In this document: piece after piece, positions 44,930 to 53,162 of the stretch
How positions within the stretch are numbered: position 1 is the first letter of the stretch
Layout of the letters: the number at the start of each line of letters is the position of its first letter
Origin: a virus
Strand: one strand, 5' to 3'
IMG/VR virus record: IMGVR_UViG_3300044825_001821
Location: 108,440 to 172,439 of that record
DNA: 64,000 nucleotides
The notes under the pieces: model-generated
Databases searched by the model: none
What the model was told of the DNA's origin: nothing
The model's input: the letters and a program-made list of their open reading frames with translations, nothing else
Position numbers and translations under genes: made by a program

Positions 44930-45195
44930 TTGATTACAAATATAGTGAGGACCGTATTCTTGACGAGTTGAAACAATATATCGACAAGACATACGGTCAA
45001 CACTATTCACTAAACAAATTCCAAACTTCAGAATTCATTATAGACTGTGGGCACGGTGAAGGATTCTTTATTGGAAACATCATGAAGTATGCACAGCGTT
45101 ATGGCAAAAAGAATGGCTACAATCGTGATGACTTGTTAAAAGTCGTTCACTATGCTATAATGGCCTTACATAATCATGACTTGACGAGGAAATAA
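44926..45195 (+). CDS. DUF3310-family protein with TTG start
   Basis: 89 residues. FIIDCGHGEGFFIGNIMKYA, then QRYGKKNGYNRDDLLKVVHY, is the DUF3310 pattern seen in nucleotide-metabolism settings of phages. The only plausible start is TTG 44926, overlapping the glycosyltransferase stop; the next ATG would remove most of the domain. Function unknown. Confidence 0.7.
   Translation: MIDYKYSEDRILDELKQYIDKTYGQHYSLNKFQTSEFIIDCGHGEGFFIGNIMKYAQRYGKKNGYNRDDLLKVVHYAIMALHNHDLTRK
45133..45161 (+). promoter_or_regulatory. Extended -10 promoter for gene 45
   Basis: TTGTTA (45133-45138), 17-nt spacer, TATAAT (45156-45161) preceded by TGC. Inside the 3' end of the DUF3310 gene, about 38 nt before the clamp gene ATG. 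Confidence 0.5.
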
Positions 45196-45198
45196 ATT

Positions 45199-45879
45199 AT
45201 GAAACTATCAAATGATACAATAACTTTGTTGAAGAATTTTGCAACAATCAATCAGGGTATCATATTTAAAAAAGGCAAGACGATTCGAACTGTCTCTAGT
45301 TTGAAAAATCTAATGGCAGAAGCAACCATCTCAGAAGAAATTCCCACTGAGTTCGGTGTGTATGATCTCAACAATTTTCTTTCTGTCTTGACCTTACACA
45401 AAGATGATCCTGTTCTTGACTTTAAGGACAACGATGTCATCATTTCTGGTCTGCAAGGACGAAGTAAAATCAAATATAGATTTTGTGCGCCAAACATGAT
45501 TGTGGCGCCACCTGAAAATCCTATAAACATGCCTAACCCAGAAATATCTTTTGAGTTCAAACAAGAAGATTTTGATTGGTTGATGAAGGCTGCTGCCGTT
45601 CTATCTTCTCCTTTCATTGCTTTTGAATCTGACGGCGAAAGAATCTTTGTAAAGGCTTTTGATCCTGTGAATGATTCAAGTCATACAGATTCAATTGACA
45701 TTGCAAAAGGCAATGGTGATATCTATTCAATGTTATTTAAAGTTGAACACATCAAAATGATAACAGGCTCATATGATGTGAAGATATCTTCAAAAGGTAT
45801 ATCAAATTTTAAACACAAAAACTTGAATCTTCAGTATTGGATAGCTACTGAAAAAGGTTCCAAATATGAAAAGGTATAA
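45199..45879 (+). CDS. gp45: Sliding clamp gp45
   Basis: 226 residues (T4: 228). The layout LSNDTITLLKNFATINQGII, then FGVYDLNNFLSVL and the C-terminal FKHKNLNLQYWIATEKGSKY, is that of T4-type clamps. The trimeric ring tethers gp43 and also activates gp55-dependent late transcription. It begins the replisome operon 45-44-62-regA. Confidence 0.93.
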   Translation: MKLSNDTITLLKNFATINQGIIFKKGKTIRTVSSLKNLMAEATISEEIPTEFGVYDLNNFLSVLTLHKDDPVLDFKDNDVIISGLQGRSKIKYRFCAPNMIVAPPENPINMPNPEISFEFKQEDFDWLMKAAAVLSSPFIAFESDGERIFVKAFDPVNDSSHTDSIDIAKGNGDIYSMLFKVEHIKMITGSYDVKISSKGISNFKHKNLNLQYWIATEKGSKYEKV

Positions 45880-45881
45880 AC

Positions 45882-46097
45882 ATGTCTAAATTTGTAAAAT
45901 TTACGAACGCTGCACAGGGATTTGATGATGATGATCTTTATATCAACGCTGATATTGTCGCTTCAGTTTTCTCATTGATAGAACCTGGTGGCTCAGATAA
46001 CAAACTTAATCCATATACAGTCATTTATGGTGTGAATAATATCGACTGGCGTGTAAAAGAAAGTCTGGAAGATGTTGTTCATCTTCTGAATAACTGA
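45882..46097 (+). CDS. Small FlbD-like hypothetical protein
   Basis: 71 residues, 2 nt after gene 45. KFTNAAQGF ... YINADIVASVF ... WRVKESLEDVVHLLN resembles the small FlbD-like beta protein pattern and other small phage proteins at this site. No catalytic motif. Role unknown. Confidence 0.5.
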   Translation: MSKFVKFTNAAQGFDDDDLYINADIVASVFSLIEPGGSDNKLNPYTVIYGVNNIDWRVKESLEDVVHLLNN

Positions 46098-46103
46098 TAT
46101 AAT
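46075..46103 (+). promoter_or_regulatory. Extended -10 promoter for gene 44
   Basis: TTGTTC (46075-46080), 17-nt spacer, TATAAT (46098-46103) preceded by TGA. Lies 32 nt before the gp44 ATG. Confidence 0.5.
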
Positions 46104-46134
46104 TTTATTATTATGATTTATGTGAAAGGTAACC

Positions 46135-47064
46135 ATGGAACATTTTCTATGGACAGAAAAGTATCGCCCACAAACAGTCGAGGACTGTATTCTACCAGAA
46201 CGCTTGAAAGCAGTATTTCAAGAGTACGTGAACCAGAAGCAGATACCAAATCTTCTTCTGGCTGGTGGAGCAGGCGTGGGCAAGACAACAATCGCCAAGG
46301 CAATGTGCAACGAAGTCGGATGCGACTTCATGATACTCAATGGTTCTGATGAGAATGGTGTTGATACTATTCGTGTCAAAATCAAAAACTATGCTTCATC
46401 AATGTCTTTTTCTGGTGGCCGCAAGGTTGTCATTCTAGATGAAGCAGATTATCTAACACCAAACGCACAAGCGATTCTGCGTAACGCAATCGAAGAGTTT
46501 GCTGAAAACTGTTCGTTCATCTTCACTTGTAATTACAAAAGTAAAATCATTGAGCCGTTGCACAGTCGATGTGCGGTGATTGAATTTGGTTTGAAAAATG
46601 GTGAGAAGCAGAAGATGGCAGCAGCATTCTTCAAACGAATCACACACATACTAGACACAGAGAAAGTTGAATTTGATGAAAAGGTAATTGCTGAAGTAGT
46701 CAAGAAACACTTTCCAGATTTTCGTCGTGTTATCAATGAACTTCAACGCTATTCCAAACTCGGCAAGATTGATGTAGGCATCCTCTCTCAGATTGGTGAC
46801 ATATCCATCTCACAAATCGTCAAACATCTGAAAGAAAAAGACTTTACATCCGTCCGTAAATGGGCAGCAACGACAGACATTGATAGCACGACATTCTTTC
46901 GTAAACTGTATGACGCTTTGTATGACATTGTAAAACCACAGAGTATACCACAAGCAGTGTTGATTCTTGCTGACTATCAGTACAAGCAGGCATTTGTTGC
47001 TGATCAAGAGATCAATCTGGTTGCTTGTCTTACAGAGATCATGGCCAACGTGGAGTTCAAATGA
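46135..47064 (+). CDS. gp44: Clamp loader ATPase gp44
   Basis: 309 residues (T4: 319). WTEKYRPQTVEDCILP, Walker A AGGAGVGKTT (about 43-52), Walker B VILDEADYL (about 99-107), and the SRC motif in EPLHSRCAVIEF (about 144-146). With gp62 it loads gp45 at primer ends. Confidence 0.95.
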   Translation: MEHFLWTEKYRPQTVEDCILPERLKAVFQEYVNQKQIPNLLLAGGAGVGKTTIAKAMCNEVGCDFMILNGSDENGVDTIRVKIKNYASSMSFSGGRKVVILDEADYLTPNAQAILRNAIEEFAENCSFIFTCNYKSKIIEPLHSRCAVIEFGLKNGEKQKMAAAFFKRITHILDTEKVEFDEKVIAEVVKKHFPDFRRVINELQRYSKLGKIDVGILSQIGDISISQIVKHLKEKDFTSVRKWAATTDIDSTTFFRKLYDALYDIVKPQSIPQAVLILADYQYKQAFVADQEINLVACLTEIMANVEFK

Positions 47065-47246
47065 GTAAAGTGATTAGTGAATATTATTCTGAAGATGGTT
47101 TGAAACATGCCATGATATTTTCACGTACCTATGGTGGATACAGACTTGTCATGATTGATTCATATTTCGAAACTGAAAATGAATTGATGTTCAATCATCA
47201 AGAGACCGCAGAACAACATGCTGAAGATTGGGTGCTTAATAAATGA
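47061..47246 (+). CDS. Small hypothetical protein between clamp loader genes
   Basis: 61 residues, starting in the gp44 stop (ATGA) and overlapping gene 62 by 4 nt. MSKVISEYYSEDGLKHAMIF ... HQETAEQHAEDWVLNK. I recall similar short proteins in marine T4-like phages. Tight coupling suggests constant co-expression with the loader. Unknown function. Confidence 0.6.
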   Translation: MSKVISEYYSEDGLKHAMIFSRTYGGYRLVMIDSYFETENELMFNHQETAEQHAEDWVLNK

Positions 47247-47629
47247 GCAATCCATTTGACTATGCTACCGCCATTCTACAGTCTAAAAAACAACTTATTG
47301 TAGATGAAATAACAGAGAAGGACTATAATCCTTTTCTAATCAACCGAGCCTTGTCTCAGCACAAGGATTGTCTGGCCTTTGCAAATGAGATGAATAGTAG
47401 ACACTATCTTGAAAAGAAACTACAATTCGACTTTTTGCTAAATACCATCAGGTCTATGAAAAGACCTGTTGCGAAGTGGGCAAAGGCTGAAAAAAACGAT
47501 GATTTGGAATGTGTAAAATTGGTCTATGGCCTTTCCGACTCCAAAGCACGTGATGCTTTGCGCCTACTTAGCAAAGAACAAATCCAAAAACTAAAACAAG
47601 AAACCTATACAGGTGGGTTAGGAAAATGA
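47243..47629 (+). CDS. gp62: Clamp loader small subunit gp62
   Basis: 128 residues, shorter than T4 gp62 (187) as is usual in marine relatives. NPFDYATAILQSKKQLI, then YNPFLINRALSQHKDCLAFA, matches the conserved N-terminal part that contacts gp44. Position 44-62-regA as in T4. Confidence 0.88.
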   Translation: MSNPFDYATAILQSKKQLIVDEITEKDYNPFLINRALSQHKDCLAFANEMNSRHYLEKKLQFDFLLNTIRSMKRPVAKWAKAEKNDDLECVKLVYGLSDSKARDALRLLSKEQIQKLKQETYTGGLGK

Positions 47630-47630
47630 C

Positions 47631-48035
47631 ATGGTTGATTTATCTAAATTTGTCGAAGTCACTTTGCCCAAGCAAGATGACTTCCTTAAAGTGCGTGAGA
47701 CACTAACACGTATCGGTGTCTCATCACGCAAAGAAAAGGTACTCTATCAATCTTGCCATATATTGCATAAGCAAGGCAAGTATTATATTGTACATTTTAA
47801 AGAACTGTTTGCATTAGACGGTAAGTTGTCAACAATTACCGAGAATGATATACAAAGACGTAACGCTATTGCCAATTTACTTGAAGAGTGGGGCTTGCTA
47901 AAAATTGTAAACTATGATATAGTAGAACATAACATGGCTCCGATTCATCAGATCAAGATCATTGCTTTTAAAGAGAAGGATGATTGGGAATTGATTGCTA
48001 AATATAACATAGGTAAAAAAGGTAAAGTAGATTAA
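47631..48035 (+). CDS. regA: Translational repressor RegA
   Basis: 134 residues. DFLKVRETLTRIGVSSRKEK and VLYQSCHILHKQGKYYIVHF align closely with T4 RegA, as does WGLLKIV. RegA binds AU-rich start regions of early messages and shuts off their translation. Many start sites here are AU-rich and would suit it. Confidence 0.95.
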   Translation: MVDLSKFVEVTLPKQDDFLKVRETLTRIGVSSRKEKVLYQSCHILHKQGKYYIVHFKELFALDGKLSTITENDIQRRNAIANLLEEWGLLKIVNYDIVEHNMAPIHQIKIIAFKEKDDWELIAKYNIGKKGKVD

Positions 48036-48047
48036 TGGTGATATATC

Positions 48048-48230
48048 ATGCACAAAGTGAAAAAGAATCCTGTGAAACTGATCAACAAGTATACCAAAGA
48101 AGAGGTGTATACTAGAGATTACGATGATGTCATCAAAGAAGGCTCCAACGAGTTTATTAAGGTGTTCAATCAAAGTAATCCACAAAGAACTTATCTTGTC
48201 AATCGAACAGCATTTTCGGTTGCCAAGTAA
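48048..48230 (+). CDS. Small hypothetical protein (60 residues)
   Basis: Basic short protein MHKVKKNPVKLINKYTKEEV ... RTYLVNRTAFSVAK, 12 nt after regA. Beta-strand-rich, no motif recognised. A weak stem-loop (CGTGAT/ATCACG, 48233-48253) follows it. Confidence 0.5.
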   Translation: MHKVKKNPVKLINKYTKEEVYTRDYDDVIKEGSNEFIKVFNQSNPQRTYLVNRTAFSVAK

Positions 48231-48232
48231 GT

Positions 48233-48261
48233 CGTGATGCCTAATGGATCACGTTACTTTT
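48233..48261 (+). terminator. Weak stem-loop between small gene and Hsp20 gene
   Basis: CGTGAT (48233-48238) / ATCACG (48248-48253), loop 9 nt, followed by TTACTTTT. A marginal terminator. Confidence 0.3.
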
Positions 48262-48285
48262 AACTTGCTTAAAAAGGAGAAAACT

Positions 48286-48765
48286 ATGACAGTAGGACGT
48301 ATTGCTTTTGGACCATTGTTTCATCAAACACTTGGTTTTGAGAAATTCATTCATGATGTTGAAAGCATTCTAAATGATACACGCCCAGTAAACAATTTTC
48401 CTCCACATAACATTGTCAAACTAGATGATAACAAATATGTGGTCGAACTTGCTGTTGCTGGCTTTGGTAAAGATGATATTGATATTCAGGTACAAGAAAA
48501 TACTTTGACTATCAAAGGTGAAAAGGTAGAAGGTACACCAAATCTTGAATATCTACATCGTGGTATTGGCACACGTTCCTTCACCAAAACAATCACTATC
48601 GCCGACACCATTGAAGTAAAGGGTGCGGAATACAAAGATGGTATTCTACGTGTTGGGTTAGAGAATATCGTACCTGAACACAAGAAACCACGCAAGATTG
48701 AAATTGGTAATGAACTAAAAACATTCCAGCCACAACTTCTACAAGAAGAAAAAAAGGCTGCGTAA
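48286..48765 (+). CDS. Small heat shock protein Hsp20
   Basis: 159 residues. The alpha-crystallin core runs from about 50 to 140: NKYVVELAVAGFGKDDIDIQ, then NTLTIKGEK and DGILRVGLENIVPE (GxL motif). The ATG has AAGGAG 6 nt before it. Such chaperones occur in many T4-like marine phages and may aid scaffold or capsid folding. An in-frame ATG at 48244 lacks a ribosome site. Confidence 0.92.
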   Translation: MTVGRIAFGPLFHQTLGFEKFIHDVESILNDTRPVNNFPPHNIVKLDDNKYVVELAVAGFGKDDIDIQVQENTLTIKGEKVEGTPNLEYLHRGIGTRSFTKTITIADTIEVKGAEYKDGILRVGLENIVPEHKKPRKIEIGNELKTFQPQLLQEEKKAA

Positions 48766-48769
48766 TAGA

Positions 48770-48787
48770 GTGGGGCGCAAGCCCCAC
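48770..48787 (+). terminator. GNRA-loop hairpin after Hsp20 gene
   Basis: GTGGGGC / GCCCCAC, 7 bp, GCAA tetraloop. Very stable but followed by TTGTTGAAAGG rather than a T-run, so it may act as an RNA stabiliser or weak terminator. Confidence 0.5.
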
Positions 48788-48804
48788 TTGTTGAAAGGTA
48801 TATA

Positions 48805-49380
48805 ATGGATAAAGATTTACGATCATATCTCAAAGTCTATTCTGATTGGCTAACACCAGAAGTGTGCCAAGAGACTGTCGATGAACTTGAAAAAGTTGAA
48901 GGACAGTTTCAAACACATACATTTTACGATCATCAATCAGATACTTCCCACTCAACAGAAAATGAACTTTCTGTAACATGGTCTGAGGTGAAGCACAAAA
49001 ATTATATTATGCAACGAATATGGGATGCCCTAAAAAGGTATCATGAAGAACTTACACAGTCAGGATGTACATGGTATCAAGCTTGGAAGGGATACACAGA
49101 AGTCCGTTTCAATCGATATCGTGAGAACACGAATATGAAATTACATTGTGATCATATTCATTCCATGTTTGATGGTCATCGTAAAGGTATACCAACACTA
49201 TCTGTTTTAGGTAGCTTAAACAATGAATACAGAGGTGGAGAACTTGTATTTTGGGAAGATAGTATTGTACCGCTCAAAGCAGGTGAAATTATGATATTTC
49301 CTTCTAATTTTTTGTACCCACATAAAGTAGATATGGTGACAAAAGGCACCCGATACTCTTACGTTTCTTGGACATGGTGA
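48805..49380 (+). CDS. Fe(II)/2OG oxygenase, prolyl-4-hydroxylase-like
   Basis: 191 residues. Metal HxD in MKLHCDHIHSMF; GIPTLSVLGSLNNEYRGGEL; then GEIMIFPSNFLYPHKVDMV (distal His) and GTRYSYVSWTW (Arg). The start region is identical over 17 nt to that of the sugar dehydratase gene. Substrate unknown. Confidence 0.8.
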   Translation: MDKDLRSYLKVYSDWLTPEVCQETVDELEKVEGQFQTHTFYDHQSDTSHSTENELSVTWSEVKHKNYIMQRIWDALKRYHEELTQSGCTWYQAWKGYTEVRFNRYRENTNMKLHCDHIHSMFDGHRKGIPTLSVLGSLNNEYRGGELVFWEDSIVPLKAGEIMIFPSNFLYPHKVDMVTKGTRYSYVSWTW

Positions 49381-49544
49381 TGAAATCGAACTCAAATTTT
49401 AAAATGAAAAAGGACTTGAAAATTATATTATCAAGTCTCAAGGGTGAAAGTAAATTCGATTACAAGCGTGAAATGATTAAAGCAATCATTGCTCCACGCA
49501 TTGACTTCAAAAAGAAATCCAAAGAAGAAAAATCCGAGGATTGA
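49380..49544 (+). CDS. Small basic hypothetical protein (54 residues)
   Basis: Coupled by TGATG to the oxygenase gene. MKSNSNFKMKKDLKIILSSL ... YKREMIKAIIAPR then a Lys/Glu-rich tail. Short and highly charged; could bind nucleic acid. It is in the gap before the deaminase gene and otherwise unrecognised. Confidence 0.45.
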   Translation: MKSNSNFKMKKDLKIILSSLKGESKFDYKREMIKAIIAPRIDFKKKSKEEKSED

Positions 49545-49556
49545 TTTTTTCATTTT

Positions 49557-49578
49557 GCGCTCATGCACGAGTGAGTGC
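49557..49578 (+). promoter_or_regulatory. Stem-loop just before the dCMP deaminase gene
   Basis: GCGCTCAT (49557-49564) pairs with GTGAGTGC (49571-49578), including two G-T pairs, loop GCACGA. It ends 9 nt before the ATG and could affect ribosome access. Confidence 0.3.
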
Positions 49579-49587
49579 TTACTTCAA

Positions 49588-50085
49588 ATGAAACAAAAAT
49601 ACGTAAAAGCCCATATGAAAGCAGCAAGTGTATATGCTGAACTTTCTACCGCAAAGAGATTACAAGTGGGATGTGTAATCGTCAAAGACAATACCATCAT
49701 CGGCATTGGTTATAATGGTATGCCATCTGGTTGGAATAACATGTGTGAAGAAGTAGAGTATGTTCTGAAAGAAGAATGTTATAAAACTGATGAGTGGATG
49801 AAAATTAATGGTTTCACAGAAACAGCACATGGATGGACAAGATTGCGTTCCAAACCAGAAGTGCTACATGCCGAATCCAATGCTATTGCCAAAGTTTCTC
49901 GGTCAACAAATTCAAGTGATGGGGCATCGATGTTTATTACCCACGCACCATGCTTAGAATGTGCTAAAATGATATATCAGTCAGGAATCAAGGAGGTTTA
50001 TTATAGGCATGATTATAGAAGCAATGCAGGAATCAACTTTTTGAAACAATGTGAAGTTAATGTACAACAGGTGAAGGAGATATAA
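49588..50085 (+). CDS. cd: Deoxycytidylate deaminase
   Basis: 165 residues. Zinc site HAESNAI and PCLECAK (HAE/PCxxC), with QVGCVIVKDNTIIGIGYNGM. The insert between the core strands (CEEVEYVLKEECYK ...) is as in T4 Cd. It converts dCMP to dUMP to feed dTTP. ATG 49588 is preferred; the upstream in-frame codons overlap the small basic gene in another frame. Confidence 0.92.
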   Translation: MKQKYVKAHMKAASVYAELSTAKRLQVGCVIVKDNTIIGIGYNGMPSGWNNMCEEVEYVLKEECYKTDEWMKINGFTETAHGWTRLRSKPEVLHAESNAIAKVSRSTNSSDGASMFITHAPCLECAKMIYQSGIKEVYYRHDYRSNAGINFLKQCEVNVQQVKEI

Positions 50086-50086
50086 T

Positions 50087-50317
50087 ATGAGCACAACTGT
50101 AAAAGTAGCCAAGCAACTTGCCGAGGCAAATCCTAAACTCCCTAAAGCATACAAGTATGATCTTGTATTGCGTGATTTTGACAATATGGTCGAACTGATT
50201 GGTCTTGTTGATGATCCAACATATGACATTGCCGACTTTCGTGGTCGTGAAATGTTGTTTCCCAAAAAATGGGTCACACTTGACGTTTATGAACCAACAA
50301 CAAAGGTAACAGTATGA
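50087..50317 (+). CDS. Small hypothetical protein before the Sm-like gene
   Basis: 76 residues with a good GAAGGAG ribosome site. MSTTVKVAKQLAEANPKLPK ... LRDFDNMVELIGLVDDPTYD ... LFPKKWVTLDVYEPTTK. No family recognised. Overlaps the next gene by 4 nt. Confidence 0.55.
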   Translation: MSTTVKVAKQLAEANPKLPKAYKYDLVLRDFDNMVELIGLVDDPTYDIADFRGREMLFPKKWVTLDVYEPTTKVTV

Positions 50318-50619
50318 ACATAAAATGTATCACGTTTAAAACACATCAAACTATTATTGCCGAACTATCACTCGAAGGTGATGTTGTTGTGTTAGTTAAA
50401 AATCCAGTGCAAGTAATTTCCGTACCACCACGTTCAGCAAATGATCCAGGTGGTGTTGGCTTTGCACCATATCTTGCTTTTGTCGAAGAGTTTGATAAAG
50501 GAATTACACTCAAGCATGAAGATATTTTAACAATCAATACACCTGTTTCTGATCTTTTAGCACAATATCGTAAAATGTTTAGTCGTATCGAAATTGCACC
50601 AGCAGGATTAAAACTTTAA
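50314..50619 (+). CDS. Sm-like small phage protein, copy 2
   Basis: 101 residues. IKCITFKTHQTIIAELSLEG ... KNPVQVISV ... GFAPYLAFVEEFD ... HEDILTINTPVSDLLAQYRK follows the same order of strands and DP/PYL/DI-P landmarks as the protein encoded at 25272. Placed directly before gene 43, ending on its first base. Possible RNA- or DNA-binding partner of replication; unproven. Confidence 0.45.
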   Translation: MNIKCITFKTHQTIIAELSLEGDVVVLVKNPVQVISVPPRSANDPGGVGFAPYLAFVEEFDKGITLKHEDILTINTPVSDLLAQYRKMFSRIEIAPAGLKL

Positions 50620-53162
50620 TGTCAAAATATTATACAAACGTATGTGTTCATAGTAATCATATATTGTTTCGTGGCGTAACAAACGGTCGGAGAGTAAAGA
50701 GCAAAGTCAAATACTCTCCGACTTTGTTTTTACAATCTAACAAACCATCTTTGGGTTCTGATCAGTTTCATTCACTATTCAATGATCCTCTAGAACCTAT
50801 GAAATTTGAAACAATTCGGGAGGCACGTGATTTTGTCAAACGTTATGAAGATGTTGCAAACTTTAAAATCTACGGCAATACACGCTATGAATACGCATTC
50901 ATTGCTGACAATTTTAGAGGGATTGTTGATTGGGATATTTCTCATCTCTCTGTCGTTTTCATAGACATTGAGGTTGGTTCGGAGAATGGTTTTCCTGATC
51001 CTTACAAAGCTACAGAACCCATCACTGCAATTGCCATTCATCAGTTAAATGGTGGTACTACAGTGTATGGTTGTGGTTCATATCGTAATAATGATGAAAG
51101 TGTAGATTATGTTACTTGTAAAGATGAAGTCGATTTGTGTGAACGCTTCCTTGCTGATTGGTCAAGCAATCATCCTGACGTTGTTACTGGTTGGAATATC
51201 AAGTTCTTTGATATTCCTTATCTTATCAACCGTTTTACCCGTATACTTGGAGAGGATGACGTAAAGAAACTTTCACCTTGGTCTGTTATTTCACAACGCA
51301 ATACAGTATTCAAAGGTAAAGAACAAACAGTTTATGATATGGTTGGCGTATCTGCGCTTGACTATCTTGAACTGTATCAGTGGTATGCGCCTGGTGGTAG
51401 AAACATTGAAAACTATCGTCTTGATACAGTTGCCAGCGTAGAACTTGGTGAGAGTAAATTATCATATGATGAATATGATAGCCTCCATCAACTTTATAAA
51501 CTTGACTATCAAAAATTTATCGACTATAACATCAAAGATGTTAGATTGGTGTTGAAACTAGAAGATAAATTGAAATTGATTGAACTTGCATTGACTCTTG
51601 CCTATGATACAAAGTGCAACTATGACGATGTATTTGCACAAACAAGAATGTGGGATGCACTGATCTATAATTATCTGTTAGAAAAAAAGATCGTCGTACC
51701 ACCACGACGCATTGCAAATAAAACGGCAGCGTTTGAAGGTGCATATGTCAAAGAACCACAAATTGGATTGCATCATTGGGTCGCATCATTTGACTTGAAC
51801 AGTCTGTATCCACATTTGATTATGCAATACAATATTTCACCAGAGACTTTGATTAACAATCATGATTATACAGATGACATGCGTAAACTTGCATCACAGG
51901 CATCTGTTGAAAGTCTGTTGGAGAAGAAACTTGATACGAGCGTGTTGAAAGATGTAACTATTACACCGAACGGTCAATTCTTTCGTACAGATAAAGAAGG
52001 CTTTCTTCCTGCGATGATGGTTGAAATGTATGAAGATCGTAAAAAGTTTAAGAAGTTAATGTTGAAAGAACAACAGGCATATGAAAACGAGAAGGATAAA
52101 ACAAAGAAAAAAGAAATTGAAAAATTGATTGCAAGATACAACAATCTACAACTTGCTAAGAAAGTCTCACTTAACTCTGCCTACGGTGCAATGGGTTCTC
52201 AGTATTTTCGTTTTTATGATTTGCGCCAAGCACTTGCTGTCACACAAGCAGGTCAACTATCGATTCGTTGGATTGAAAATAAACTCAACGAGTATTTGAA
52301 CAAACTATTGAAAACGAATACTGACTATGTTATTGCTTCGGATACAGATTCTATCTATCTCAATCTTGGTCCATTGGTTGATTCTGTGTATGAGAAAAAA
52401 TCATCAACTGAGAAAGTTATCACCTTCATGGATAAAATCTGTGAAGAGAAAATTCAACCATATATCGATCAGAGTTATCAGGAACTTGCTACGTATGTTC
52501 ACGCATTCGACCAAAAGATGCAAATGAAACGTGAGGGCTTGTCTGATAAAGGTATATGGACTGCAAAGAAACGATACATTCTGAACGTGTATAACAATGA
52601 AGGTGTTCAGTATGCAAAACCAAAAATCAAAGTCATGGGTCTTGAGATGGTTAAATCATCAACACCCACTGCTGTACGTGACAAGATGTATCAATTGGTT
52701 GATTTGATTGTGAACACCAATGAAGAAACGGTGCAAAAATTTATTGCTGATTTTAAAGAAGAGTTTAAACGATTACCTGTAGAAGATATATCTTTTCCAC
52801 GTGGTTGTAATGGCTTGAAAGAGTATGCCGATCCTACTACAATATACAAGAAAGGTACACCAATTCATGTTAAAGGGGCAATACTATATAATCATTTCCT
52901 TAAACAAGCTGACTTGATGACTAAGTATCCTTTGATACAAGAAGGAGAAAAACTTAAATTCACATACTTGAAAGTGCCGAATCCATTCAAAGATACGGTT
53001 GTTTCTTTTCCAATGAGACTGCCAAAAGAATTTGGCCTTCAAGATTACGTTGATTATGAAACTCAGTTTGAGAAAACATTCATAGAACCAATTAGACTGA
53101 TTCTTGATTGTATTAATTGGAAAACTGAAAAGCAATATTCTTTGGAGAGTTTTTTTGCATGA
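50619..53162 (+). CDS. gp43: DNA polymerase gp43 (family B)
   Basis: 847 residues (T4: 898). Exonuclease motifs: FIDIEVGSE (Exo I), NIKFFDIPYLINR (Exo II), YNIKDVRLV (Exo III). Polymerase motifs: FDLNSLYPHLI (A), KKVSLNSAYGAMG (B), ASDTDSIYLN (C). Complete with intact proofreading. No intron or split, unlike some relatives. The stop overlaps the next ATG. Confidence 0.97.
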   Translation: MSKYYTNVCVHSNHILFRGVTNGRRVKSKVKYSPTLFLQSNKPSLGSDQFHSLFNDPLEPMKFETIREARDFVKRYEDVANFKIYGNTRYEYAFIADNFRGIVDWDISHLSVVFIDIEVGSENGFPDPYKATEPITAIAIHQLNGGTTVYGCGSYRNNDESVDYVTCKDEVDLCERFLADWSSNHPDVVTGWNIKFFDIPYLINRFTRILGEDDVKKLSPWSVISQRNTVFKGKEQTVYDMVGVSALDYLELYQWYAPGGRNIENYRLDTVASVELGESKLSYDEYDSLHQLYKLDYQKFIDYNIKDVRLVLKLEDKLKLIELALTLAYDTKCNYDDVFAQTRMWDALIYNYLLEKKIVVPPRRIANKTAAFEGAYVKEPQIGLHHWVASFDLNSLYPHLIMQYNISPETLINNHDYTDDMRKLASQASVESLLEKKLDTSVLKDVTITPNGQFFRTDKEGFLPAMMVEMYEDRKKFKKLMLKEQQAYENEKDKTKKKEIEKLIARYNNLQLAKKVSLNSAYGAMGSQYFRFYDLRQALAVTQAGQLSIRWIENKLNEYLNKLLKTNTDYVIASDTDSIYLNLGPLVDSVYEKKSSTEKVITFMDKICEEKIQPYIDQSYQELATYVHAFDQKMQMKREGLSDKGIWTAKKRYILNVYNNEGVQYAKPKIKVMGLEMVKSSTPTAVRDKMYQLVDLIVNTNEETVQKFIADFKEEFKRLPVEDISFPRGCNGLKEYADPTTIYKKGTPIHVKGAILYNHFLKQADLMTKYPLIQEGEKLKFTYLKVPNPFKDTVVSFPMRLPKEFGLQDYVDYETQFEKTFIEPIRLILDCINWKTEKQYSLESFFA

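Noticed and set aside
49489-49587. Longer dCMP deaminase start at 49489
   Set aside because: The added residues do not look like the family, and the region codes the small basic gene in another frame; ATG 49588 gives the usual N-terminus.
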